From a virus, in the IMG/VR virus record IMGVR_UViG_3300031772_001395, positions 1 through 27,367 of that record: a stretch of 27,367 bases of DNA; one strand, given 5' to 3'. Below, in pieces: positions 20,784-27,263 of this stretch. Positions within the stretch are counted from its first letter, which is position 1. Each line of letters begins with the position of its first letter. The position numbers and the translations under genes were made by a program. The notes beneath the pieces are model-generated. The model saw nothing but the letters and a program-made list of their open reading frames with translations. It did not search any database and was not told the origin of the DNA.

Positions 20784-23369
20784 TCATTCCCATCTCAAAG
20801 TTTTTGTAACCTCAAATGGTATCCTAACTGGTGCAATATGCTCTAGCTCCTCAACTGGAAACTCACAGTTACCGTCTAACGTGATAGAATCATGCACCGT
20901 CACTGCCAATGGTAGTTTGTACTTATCACATATAATTAGTGCTCTCTTCATAATCTCACCATCACTACCCTGCACAGGATAGTTAATAGCTTTAGACTTC
21001 ATACCCTCCTCTCCTTCATCGTCAGGCAGTCTGATTCTCCTCCCAAACACAGTTGGCAGTGACCACCCATCTCTGAGTCCTTCTCTTTGTGCTCCTTTAA
21101 TCCACTCTGCTGCCTCCTTGAAAGTCTTAAACCATCTGTCAAGGAACTCAGAACACTTCCTCACATCTTGTATCTTAGCCTGTTGACTGATAGTTTTTGC
21201 AGTTGCTCCATAAGCTATGGCATAGTTGAGAGTCTTTGCAATCTTACGAGTGTTAGGGGTGACTGTGCCAAACAACTCTTGTGCAGTGAATGAGTGTATA
21301 TCTCCATTCATATAGCCTTCTATGTAGACTTTCTCCATTTGCCTATCACCACTAAGGTGCATGATGATGTAGAGATGTTCCTGTGAAAAGTCGCCAGTAG
21401 TGTAAGTTCCACTGTCAGGTACAATAATATTTCTGATGTTGTAGTGCTCTACTCTAGGTCTAGTAGGATTCTTACCTGGAATATTCTGCATATTCATTTT
21501 ACTACTACTAATCCTACCAACTCTTGCATCTAGATTGTAGTTAGTGTAGATTCTATCCTGACCTTTCATAGGCCAGATGTACTTAGTTAGTAGAGTATTG
21601 TTATGCTTGTAGGATAGAACTATCTGAGCCAGTGGGTCGTCTAAGAACTCCAATGTATCTTCATCTGTCTTGAGTTGCTTTCTGCTTCTAGTGAGTGGTA
21701 GAAAGTTTCCTCTCTTAGCCAGTATAAACCCAACCTGCTGCCCACTGTTAGGATTATCAACTCCCAAACTCTTAATCATCTTGCTGTAGTATTCCAAGTC
21801 AGCCTCTAGTTTATTCTCCATCTCTACTCTGTCAGGCTCACTGAACTTGACACCTCTCAGTCCCATCTTGATTAGTATAGGCACAACAGCCATTTCTACT
21901 GCAAAGTAAGTTGGATTGATGTGAGGTAAGTAGTGATGGTATAGTGCAAGAGTACACCTGCTATCATCTGCACAGTGCTGAGCCACTATATCTGCTGGTA
22001 CATCTAGCATAGACTTAGTTTTGTACTTAGCTAGTATCTCTCTAGCTGGAGTAGTGGACTTATTAACTTCTATTGCAAGTAGATATAGTGTTGCATCCTG
22101 AGCACCTAACAACCTTGCCATAACTGCTGTGTCTGCTATGTTTGAACTCTCTATTGGGACTACTAGAGGCATGTTGCGCAAGTCAAAAGGACAGTTTCCT
22201 GTGATAAACATTTGGTCGTCTCCGTATGCTACCCAACTACCTAACTCTGTACTGACACACCAGGCATTCTCGTTGCTGACTGTGTAGTTTAGGTGTTGAC
22301 CTGTTATTACTGGGGTTACTAGTGATATGCTATGCCCATCAAGGGTGGGAAAGTACCCCATCAGGAATGATAGTAACTGTATTGCTCTAACCTTTACTAG
22401 AGACTTCTTCTGCGCAATCTTTGGGGGAATGGAGCCTTGATAGCCTTCTGCATCATATACTGTATCGAAGAAGGCTTTCCTAGCTTTACTACTTAAACTA
22501 AGTATGAACTCATCTAGGTTGCTTAGGTCTTTGTTTAACTGTGCTCTTTGCCAAAGATACTTGACGTACTTGGCCTTTAGATAGAACCTATATAGTAACC
22601 TCTGATTATCATTTCTTCCTGGCTGCTCTTGTATACTTGTAAGATTATCTTTAACTAGGAAGTATATATCATCTGGATACTTTGACTGTGCTATATATGC
22701 AACTACACTATTCTTCTTAAACCATTTTATACTTCCATCTGTTATTATCCATGCAATTACCCTCGCCTCGTCTTCTGTTATCGGTGATTCTCCATCTATA
22801 TTGTAATTTGCACTAAGTGTTATACATAAGTACTTATTGTTGAGCAACTCTGCTGTAGTAAATTCTACAGGTTTGAACTTACGGCTGTATGTATTGTACT
22901 TAGTACCGTACCATCTATGGTCTAGGGAGGCTCTGAATGTATATCTGCTATTGCCAAACTTGGCTATTTCCATATTTCTAGGCTCTACTATTCCAGTTAT
23001 TCTAGTCCATTCTAGGTTGCTAGACTTCTGGTTGTACCCAAGAACGGAATCTCCTATGCCTAGCTCTCCATAACCTTTCCATCCCTTATGCGTTAGTGCT
23101 TTGTAGTTAGCAGGTACACAGTTGTGAAATACTTTCTTAATGGCAGGGTTAGTCAGCACATTAGTTAAGTAGTGCAGTGCAGGGTCTGGCTCAGGGAATG
23201 TCTGGAAGTAGAATGACTCATCAGGTGTAGTGGCAATAGAGAATCCTACAGGCATCCTCTCATCCAAACTTATTGTTTCGCAGTCAACTGCAACTACAGG
23301 TGGAGGCGATTCAACTAGTTGTTGCATGAAGTATTCCTTAGTTAGAGTGTTAGGGCCAAAGTAAAACAT
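20784..23369 (-). CDS. polA: Family A DNA polymerase with 3'-5' exonuclease, interrupted by an intein
   Basis: The 861-aa precursor contains a 309-aa intein (84-392); the spliced enzyme would be 552 aa. Exonuclease: Exo I DCE (29-31), Exo II HN|CPFD (Asp396 after splicing), Exo III around ADDSRCTL (468-469). Polymerase: motif A GDFSQEHLYI with Asp660, motif B RKIAKTLNYAIAYG (708-721), motif C VHDS (826-828). There is no 5' nuclease domain, as in many phage enzymes. Motif A has His at 665, where the steric-gate Glu normally stands, and Tyr where Arg is usual. Motif B has Tyr716 at the Phe762 position of E. coli Pol I, and motif C has Ser for Glu. It is probably the replicase. It starts within the methyltransferase stop (TAATG), with a GAGGAAG ribosome site. 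Confidence 0.95.
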   Translation of the reverse strand: MFYFGPNTLTKEYFMQQLVESPPPVVAVDCETISLDERMPVGFSIATTPDESFYFQTFPEPDPALHYLTNVLTNPAIKKVFHNCVPANYKALTHKGWKGYGELGIGDSVLGYNQKSSNLEWTRITGIVEPRNMEIAKFGNSRYTFRASLDHRWYGTKYNTYSRKFKPVEFTTAELLNNKYLCITLSANYNIDGESPITEDEARVIAWIITDGSIKWFKKNSVVAYIAQSKYPDDIYFLVKDNLTSIQEQPGRNDNQRLLYRFYLKAKYVKYLWQRAQLNKDLSNLDEFILSLSSKARKAFFDTVYDAEGYQGSIPPKIAQKKSLVKVRAIQLLSFLMGYFPTLDGHSISLVTPVITGQHLNYTVSNENAWCVSTELGSWVAYGDDQMFITGNCPFDLRNMPLVVPIESSNIADTAVMARLLGAQDATLYLLAIEVNKSTTPAREILAKYKTKSMLDVPADIVAQHCADDSRCTLALYHHYLPHINPTYFAVEMAVVPILIKMGLRGVKFSEPDRVEMENKLEADLEYYSKMIKSLGVDNPNSGQQVGFILAKRGNFLPLTRSRKQLKTDEDTLEFLDDPLAQIVLSYKHNNTLLTKYIWPMKGQDRIYTNYNLDARVGRISSSKMNMQNIPGKNPTRPRVEHYNIRNIIVPDSGTYTTGDFSQEHLYIIMHLSGDRQMEKVYIEGYMNGDIHSFTAQELFGTVTPNTRKIAKTLNYAIAYGATAKTISQQAKIQDVRKCSEFLDRWFKTFKEAAEWIKGAQREGLRDGWSLPTVFGRRIRLPDDEGEEGMKSKAINYPVQGSDGEIMKRALIICDKYKLPLAVTVHDSITLDGNCEFPVEELEHIAPVRIPFEVTKTLRWE
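22194..23120 (-). mobile_element. Intein with LAGLIDADG-type homing endonuclease in the polymerase
   Basis: The insertion begins at Cys84, directly after KKVFHN, with a typical block A (CVPANYKALTHKGWKGYG, then GIGDSVLGYN). Block B-like SRYTFRASLDHRWYG follows, with the conserved His. The endonuclease core carries two degenerate LAGLIDADG helices, VIAWIITDGS (204-213) and FFDTVYDAEGY (300-310). The C-terminal splice blocks are CVSTELGSWVAYGDD and QMFITGN, ending at Asn392, with Cys393 as the +1 nucleophile. The penultimate residue is Gly rather than the usual His. The flanks rejoin to give HNCPFDLRNM, an intact Exo II motif. Confidence 0.93.
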
Positions 23370-24160
23370 TATTTCTTCCTCAACACTATTATGTCCTCAT
23401 CGTCACAAACTTCCCAACCTGCTGCTCTATGTATTCTAGTGTACATACTACCTAGTGTGAACCACTTGAACCAGTCCTGTAACTCAAACCCAATCTTCTC
23501 ACAGTCTCTTGCTGCTCTACCTGATAACTCCTTTCGCACCCAGTTCTTTATGTGGTCTTTAATCAGGATAGTGAGAGTGCCCCCAACTGGCAGTGACTCA
23601 TAACACTTCTTATATATCCCTTCCATCATAAAGTGATACTGGAACTCATTGTACTGCCCTACATTCTGTGGGTCATCTGTATATGCAGCCATCTTGTACG
23701 CACCAGACTTCTCCATAGTCAACTTATCAGTACCCTTGGACTTCATAATCTGTGCATACGGTGGAGAGAATATAATGTGGTTGCAAGGTATAGGAAGCAC
23801 TGCCTGACAAGCAGCATTGATAGTTATTATACTACACCCAGGAGCTAACTTCTCTACTGCTGCCCTGCTCATTTCAAGCAGAGGAAAGTACTCATCCTTG
23901 TTGAGTTCTATGCAGATGATGTTTCTACCTGTTAGTGCGCCAACCATAGTAGTGCCACTTCCTGCCATTATATCCATTAGTGTATCACCTGGCTCAGATA
24001 CATACTCTATGACTGACTGTATCAAGTATAAGTTAGCCTTTGCTGGATGCTTGTTAGTCTCAACTGGGAATATCTCATTCCTGTCTTTGGAGTCATTGAG
24101 TGGGAACAGTACCCAGTTATGCTCGTCACGGCTGTAGTCTGGCGCAAATACCTTACTCAT
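23369..24160 (-). CDS. DNA methyltransferase (N4-cytosine/N6-adenine type)
   Basis: A 263-aa enzyme. Motif X/I region: HPAKANLYLIQSVIEYVSEP, then GDTLMDIMAGSGTTMVGAL (about 59-77), the AdoMet-binding loop, followed by IICIELNKDEYF. The catalytic motif IV is SPPY (132-135), a form usual in N4-cytosine and some N6-adenine enzymes. Motif I comes before motif IV, the gamma-like order. An upstream ATG at 24178 would add six residues but would place the AAGGAGG ribosome site inside the coding region; the start at 24160 has AAGGAGG six bases upstream and overlaps the preceding gene's stop by 8 nt, so it is preferred. No restriction enzyme is nearby, so it probably protects phage DNA or regulates. 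The target sequence is unknown. Confidence 0.88.
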   Translation of the reverse strand: MSKVFAPDYSRDEHNWVLFPLNDSKDRNEIFPVETNKHPAKANLYLIQSVIEYVSEPGDTLMDIMAGSGTTMVGALTGRNIICIELNKDEYFPLLEMSRAAVEKLAPGCSIITINAACQAVLPIPCNHIIFSPPYAQIMKSKGTDKLTMEKSGAYKMAAYTDDPQNVGQYNEFQYHFMMEGIYKKCYESLPVGGTLTILIKDHIKNWVRKELSGRAARDCEKIGFELQDWFKWFTLGSMYTRIHRAAGWEVCDDEDIIVLRKK

Positions 24161-24320
24161 CCTCTTCCTCCTTAACATTCCTGTTCGCTTCTGCTCTCTC
24201 CATCTCAGCTATCTGCCTCCCAGTCATCCCATCCATAGTATAGCAAGGCTCACCACACTCAGGGCAGACTCTATCTCCAGACCTCATCAGGTGACCATTG
24301 CGACATGCAAACTCACTCAT
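24153..24320 (-). CDS. 55-aa zinc-ribbon-like protein
   Basis: This ORF starts at an ATG that shares one base with the stop of the preceding gene (TGATG). It has AAGGAGAG seven bases upstream, and its TAA lies 8 nt inside the methyltransferase gene, so it fits the operon exactly. The product begins MSEFACRNGHLMRSGDRVCP and continues ECGEPCYTMDG: Cys6 with His10, then CPEC (19-22) and Cys26, a compact metal-binding knuckle. The C-terminal half is charged and ends EEEDE. It is the first of three adjacent small zinc-type genes. Nucleic-acid or protein binding is likely, but the role is unknown. Confidence 0.75.
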   Translation of the reverse strand: MSEFACRNGHLMRSGDRVCPECGEPCYTMDGMTGRQIAEMERAEANRNVKEEEDE

Positions 24321-24613
24321 CACTTACTCTCCTTATGTGTATTAAGTAGCTCGTCCAAGCACTCGTCACACTCATGCCTGGTAGTAAGTGTGAGTGGCTC
24401 TGAGTGTGGGCAACGCTCGAATAACCAATCTATACTCACCATCCTCTGCTTATCGTGGGCAAGTTGGGTTTCAGCATACTCATAAGCTGTGCAGTCATGG
24501 GCCGTGCATACAAATCTTGAACCATTGGACAGTTCCACCTTGAAGGAACAAGATTTGGTAGGGCACTCTGCTAGTTCCCCCTCTGGCTGCTGTGGCTCTA
24601 TCTCTTTACTCAT
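24320..24613 (-). CDS. Cys-rich putative zinc-binding protein (97 aa)
   Basis: ATG with GAGGAG upstream, starting at the base after the previous stop. The product contains CPTKSC (about 17-22), FVCTAHDC, then CPHSEPL and HECDEC near the C-terminus, enough Cys/His for two zinc sites. The N-terminus is acidic with Glu/Gln/Pro. It resembles an ordinary zinc-ribbon or treble-clef small phage protein without a name. Sandwiched between two other small zinc genes in a coupled operon, it probably acts in the same early process as its neighbours. Confidence 0.7.
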   Translation of the reverse strand: MSKEIEPQQPEGELAECPTKSCSFKVELSNGSRFVCTAHDCTAYEYAETQLAHDKQRMVSIDWLFERCPHSEPLTLTTRHECDECLDELLNTHKESK

Positions 24614-24895
24614 CTACTTGCTCCTCATCTGCTGCTCTACAATCCAAGCACAGTCCATAACAAACTTACGTTCACAGACAGGGCAGTGAAATAGTACATC
24701 ACCATCAGCAGGTCTATGCCATACTAGTGGTTCTCTACACTGAGTACAGTATGGTATAAAAGACATACCTATATTCCACCATGCTAACTGTACCTTGCTG
24801 CCAATAACTATTATGTCTTGAGAGACTTCTACAGACTCTCCTAAGTCTGGACAGTTATCTGGTATGATTGTGTCTACACCTTTAATCTCTGCCAT
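24614..24895 (-). CDS. Zinc-ribbon protein (93 aa)
   Basis: ATG overlapping the ERCC4-nuclease stop (TAATG), with GGGAGGGAG upstream. The C-terminal half is a classical zinc ribbon: CTQC, a beta turn (REPLVWHRPADGDVLFH), then CPVCERKF, giving four Cys for one zinc, followed by a helix (DCAWIVEQQMRSK). The N-terminus is a beta-rich segment (GVDTIIPDNCPDLGESVEVS). Zinc ribbons of this kind bind nucleic acid or act as protein adaptors in transcription or replication. The function is not known here. Confidence 0.72.
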   Translation of the reverse strand: MAEIKGVDTIIPDNCPDLGESVEVSQDIIVIGSKVQLAWWNIGMSFIPYCTQCREPLVWHRPADGDVLFHCPVCERKFVMDCAWIVEQQMRSK

Positions 24896-25677
24896 TACAA
24901 CTCCCTCCCTATGCTAATAAGTAGTTTAGTTGCTAGAGTCTTGCCTATTCCTACTGTCTTGCACAACTCATATACATCAGCCATACCTAAGTCCAGCAGA
25001 CTATGGAAGCCTGCCTCCCTCAATGCTATTGCTTTAGTCTCACCTATGCCAATCTCATAAGCGAGACTGATTGACATGACTGCCTTAACAAAAGGGTCAT
25101 GTTGAGACAGAGTTATCTTTGGCCTGATGTACCTCTGCATAGTGGAATGGAACTCCTGCTGGCATGACTGGTAGTGGTGCACTAGCAACTGTGCTGTGCC
25201 TATGTAGTTGAGAGTCCAGAATGTAACTACACCTGCTTGACTAAGTTGAAACAGCCAGTTGTCGAGTAGTGCAGGCTTGACTCTATGAGGATGCTCGTCA
25301 TAGATGTGACCGTTGGGTGCAACCTTGTATGAGAAGAGTATATCAGTCATAGGTTTGGACTTAGTAGTCACACCATCTCTAAAGTCAAACGCCTTGGGTG
25401 CTTTGTGAGTTAGACACACTGGACTAATCAATCCTTCTACTATTTGATAGTTCTCATCTGCCTGATTATAGTAGTCTCGCAGTTGTGACTCTGCCTCATC
25501 AATGTCAGACAAGAGTTCACCTGATTGTTTGCGACTATACTGCCTAGTTCTATTATCAACTCCACCATAATAGTAGTCGCTCATTCTTTGCTGATTAAGG
25601 TTGTTAGTGGCTACTTCTACTGACTGCTTGATAAGTTCAACTATTTCTGATGGCTCATTACTATCAACAATTAGCAC
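24895..25677 (-). CDS. ERCC4 (XPF)-type nuclease with C-terminal helix-hairpin-helix
   Basis: A 260-aa protein starting with GTG overlapping the previous stop (TAGTG), with AGAGGAG upstream. The N-terminal half follows the XPF/Mus81 nuclease pattern: LIVDSNEP (Asp5, matching the DSREP strand), MSDYYYGG (Asp34), SRKQSGELLSDI in the place of ERKxxxD, EAESQL, and IVEGL. The C-terminus (about 205-260) has tandem helix-hairpin-helix features: AYEIGIGETKAIALREAGFH and KTVGIGKTLATKLLISIG. Such enzymes cut branched or flap DNA. Two core positions differ: Ser48 for Glu and Glu54 for Asp. The neighbouring ATPase and Fe-S nuclease suggest a recombination role. Family assignment is good. Activity is uncertain. 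Confidence 0.82.
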   Translation of the reverse strand: MLIVDSNEPSEIVELIKQSVEVATNNLNQQRMSDYYYGGVDNRTRQYSRKQSGELLSDIDEAESQLRDYYNQADENYQIVEGLISPVCLTHKAPKAFDFRDGVTTKSKPMTDILFSYKVAPNGHIYDEHPHRVKPALLDNWLFQLSQAGVVTFWTLNYIGTAQLLVHHYQSCQQEFHSTMQRYIRPKITLSQHDPFVKAVMSISLAYEIGIGETKAIALREAGFHSLLDLGMADVYELCKTVGIGKTLATKLLISIGREL

Positions 25678-26489
25678 TAGTCTCCTCTCAACGACTTAGT
25701 CAGTGTAACTATCCCATTGTAGTCTGGCGTTGGAAGGTACAGCCCCAAACCCTTTGTGCCTACTCCTACTAGTGCGCACTTATTAACTATCCTAACTGCA
25801 ATCGTATCTACTCCATTCTGCTTTACCCACTCAGTATGCAGTTCCAAGTCAATCAGCTTGCGAGTTTCCTTGAACCCATCAGGTTCAAGTACTCCAGTAG
25901 CATAAGACTCCTTCTCACCTTTGCTGTTGACAAAGTCTTTGTAAGAATCTCTTGGGTAGTGAATTAGAATTAGATTCTTCTTATAGGAGCGGGCAGTATA
26001 TATAAGTGTCGCCATGCGGTCATTAGGCTCGCCGTATTCTATTTGCACAAGGCGTTCACGAATTTTATCCTCTGACACTCCCTGTGCTATTTGCTTCTCC
26101 TGCAACTCCTGCAGGTATGCTCTAGTAACTATATTCCAGAGTTTAGTGGAGGAGTCAAATATGATAGTGGATATGTTAGGTTTCTGTACTGTCTCTACAT
26201 AGTCAATCACAAACTGCTGCCACAGTTCCTTCACTCCTATAATCTTCTTGGGCAGCCTAGATGTAGCATTAGGACTACCCTTCAATTTCTCCAGCTGGAT
26301 AGGAGTAGCAAACTGCTTGTTAGTTATTAGTGCTAGTTGAGCAGGAGTGAACCTCCATGCTGCTCTGGCATAGCCGCCTATGTCAAACTCATAGTGGACA
26401 ATTCTGCCCAAATCTACCCACGAAAGAGCAACGGATGTCTTCCAACTCCCTTCCTGACCCCAGATGCTGACTACTATTGGCTCAGTCAT
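25677..26489 (-). CDS. RecA-like/Sak4-type phage recombination ATPase
   Basis: A 270-aa P-loop ATPase with Walker A GQEGSWKTSVAL (11-22) and Walker B STIIFDSS (Asp112), and with RecA-like middle elements (LIYTARSYKKNLILIHYPRD) and a C-terminal domain (NKCALVGVGTKGLGLYLPTP). Phage ATPases of this form (Sak4 and relatives) promote single-strand annealing or strand exchange together with a binding protein. It overlaps the Fe-S nuclease gene upstream by 4 nt (ATGA) and the ERCC4 nuclease downstream, so all three are coupled. The length is usual for the family. Sak4 versus another RecA-like ATPase cannot be settled without alignment. Confidence 0.8.
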   Translation of the reverse strand: MTEPIVVSIWGQEGSWKTSVALSWVDLGRIVHYEFDIGGYARAAWRFTPAQLALITNKQFATPIQLEKLKGSPNATSRLPKKIIGVKELWQQFVIDYVETVQKPNISTIIFDSSTKLWNIVTRAYLQELQEKQIAQGVSEDKIRERLVQIEYGEPNDRMATLIYTARSYKKNLILIHYPRDSYKDFVNSKGEKESYATGVLEPDGFKETRKLIDLELHTEWVKQNGVDTIAVRIVNKCALVGVGTKGLGLYLPTPDYNGIVTLTKSLRGD

Positions 26490-27157
26490 GCTTCCTTCTT
26501 ACTAATCAGGCTAATTGCAGCACACTGCATTTTATACCGACACTTGGAACACTCCCACTCTTTACACCACATATAAGGTTCTGGAGGAGTGTTGTCGTTT
26601 AGGTGAGACTGGAATACATCTCGTCTAGTTAGGAGGTACTGCCAGTTCTCATCTAGCTCCCGCTGCTCGAACTCTAATCTACATGCTGAAATCTGTGGGA
26701 AGGGAGGAGCATAGTTCCCCATCAGATACAGAATGACTAATTCATAGCTGTTAGTCTTTCTGATATGACATCCACCTTTGATGTACTCAATCCATGTCTC
26801 AGGCAACTCACCCTTCTTGCTACTCATTCGAGTAGTCTTGACCTCAATCAGTTGCAACCCAACATTACCTGGTATGCACAGTAGCATGTCAGGTCTGTAG
26901 ATTATACCTTCATCCTCATAGATAGGAGTCTGTGCATCTGGTGGAGTCAAAACATCCTGCAGTCCATACCCAAGTGCAAACAGCATCAGTTCTTCATCAG
27001 TTGGCTCTACTGCTGAGTGAGCATCAAAGAATGAGCGAGTCAGACAGTAGACCAGAGTAGACAGGTGGATACCTTCTCTAGGCTGCTTGAGCTTGTATTT
27101 GTCAGAGAGATGGTTCAATATCAATCTTGATAGTTCAGGGTTGTCAGTTTTTATCAT
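26486..27157 (-). CDS. Cas4/RecB-like PD-(D/E)XK nuclease with Fe-S cysteines
   Basis: The nuclease core is YRPDMLL (Asp90) followed by LQLIEVKTT (Glu105, Lys107). One Cys stands near the N-terminus (LVYCLTRSFF, Cys38) and three or four close to the C-terminus (WCKEWECSKCRYKMQC: Cys198, 203, 206, 212), the spacing of the 4Fe-4S cluster of Cas4 and AddB/RecB-like nucleases. These act as exonucleases on DNA ends. The reading frame extends upstream to an ATG at 27247, but that would run through the folded element at 27175-27255 and give an atypical start. The ATG at 27157 (223 aa) with AAAGAGG upstream is preferred. No CRISPR array or Cas1/Cas2 is present, so this is a stand-alone phage nuclease. 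Confidence 0.82.
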   Translation of the reverse strand: MIKTDNPELSRLILNHLSDKYKLKQPREGIHLSTLVYCLTRSFFDAHSAVEPTDEELMLFALGYGLQDVLTPPDAQTPIYEDEGIIYRPDMLLCIPGNVGLQLIEVKTTRMSSKKGELPETWIEYIKGGCHIRKTNSYELVILYLMGNYAPPFPQISACRLEFEQRELDENWQYLLTRRDVFQSHLNDNTPPEPYMWCKEWECSKCRYKMQCAAISLISKKEA

Positions 27158-27174
27158 GTTGCCTCTTTCTAGTA

Positions 27175-27255
27175 GGAGCAGGACTCGGCTATTTACCCGA
27201 AGGTTTCGGTGGTCATCCGATAGGTGCGACCACCACTCCGCACACATCCTGCTCC
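27175..27255 (-). ncRNA. 81-nt folded element, possible riboswitch, ribozyme or other structured RNA
   Basis: GGAGCAGGA (27175-27183) and TCCTGCTCC (27247-27255) form a perfect 9-bp closing stem. Inside lie a perfect 7-bp stem (27208-27214 with 27228-27234) and, in the minus-strand transcript, a cUUCGg-capped short hairpin (27195-27204). Two 4-nt stretches of the 13-nt loop can pair outside it: GCAC with GUGC (27224-27227 with 27240-27243) and UCGG with CCGA (27217-27220 with 27185-27188), suggesting pseudoknots. It has six CpGs in 81 nt in an otherwise CpG-poor genome. It sits between the stop of the upstream gene (27264) and the RBS of the nuclease gene. It is not a tRNA and has no U-tract. 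Confidence 0.6.
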
Positions 27256-27263
27256 ATACTATC

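Noticed and set aside
23369-24178. Methyltransferase start at ATG 24178
   Set aside because: It would put the AAGGAGG ribosome site inside the coding region. The ATG at 24160 has that site at 6-nt spacing and overlaps the preceding stop.
26486-27157. CRISPR-associated Cas4 with a nearby array
   Set aside because: No direct repeats with spacers and no Cas1 or Cas2 occur in the window. The gene is coupled to phage recombination genes.
26486-27247. The longer start (ATG at 27247) for the Fe-S nuclease
   Set aside because: It would translate the folded element and add an atypical Trp/His/Arg/Leu-rich start. The ATG at 27157 follows a purine-rich ribosome site and keeps the core.
27175-27255. 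A tRNA gene on either strand
   Set aside because: The closing stem and size look tRNA-like, but no TTCRA-type T loop, no 5-bp/7-nt anticodon arm and no D arm at the right distance can be drawn. The inner 7-bp stem has a 13-nt loop.
27175-27255. Hammerhead ribozyme
   Set aside because: A GAAA and a UUCG-capped stem followed by GUA are present, but the required CUGANGA is missing (closest is CGGATGA) and stem II cannot form between the core elements.
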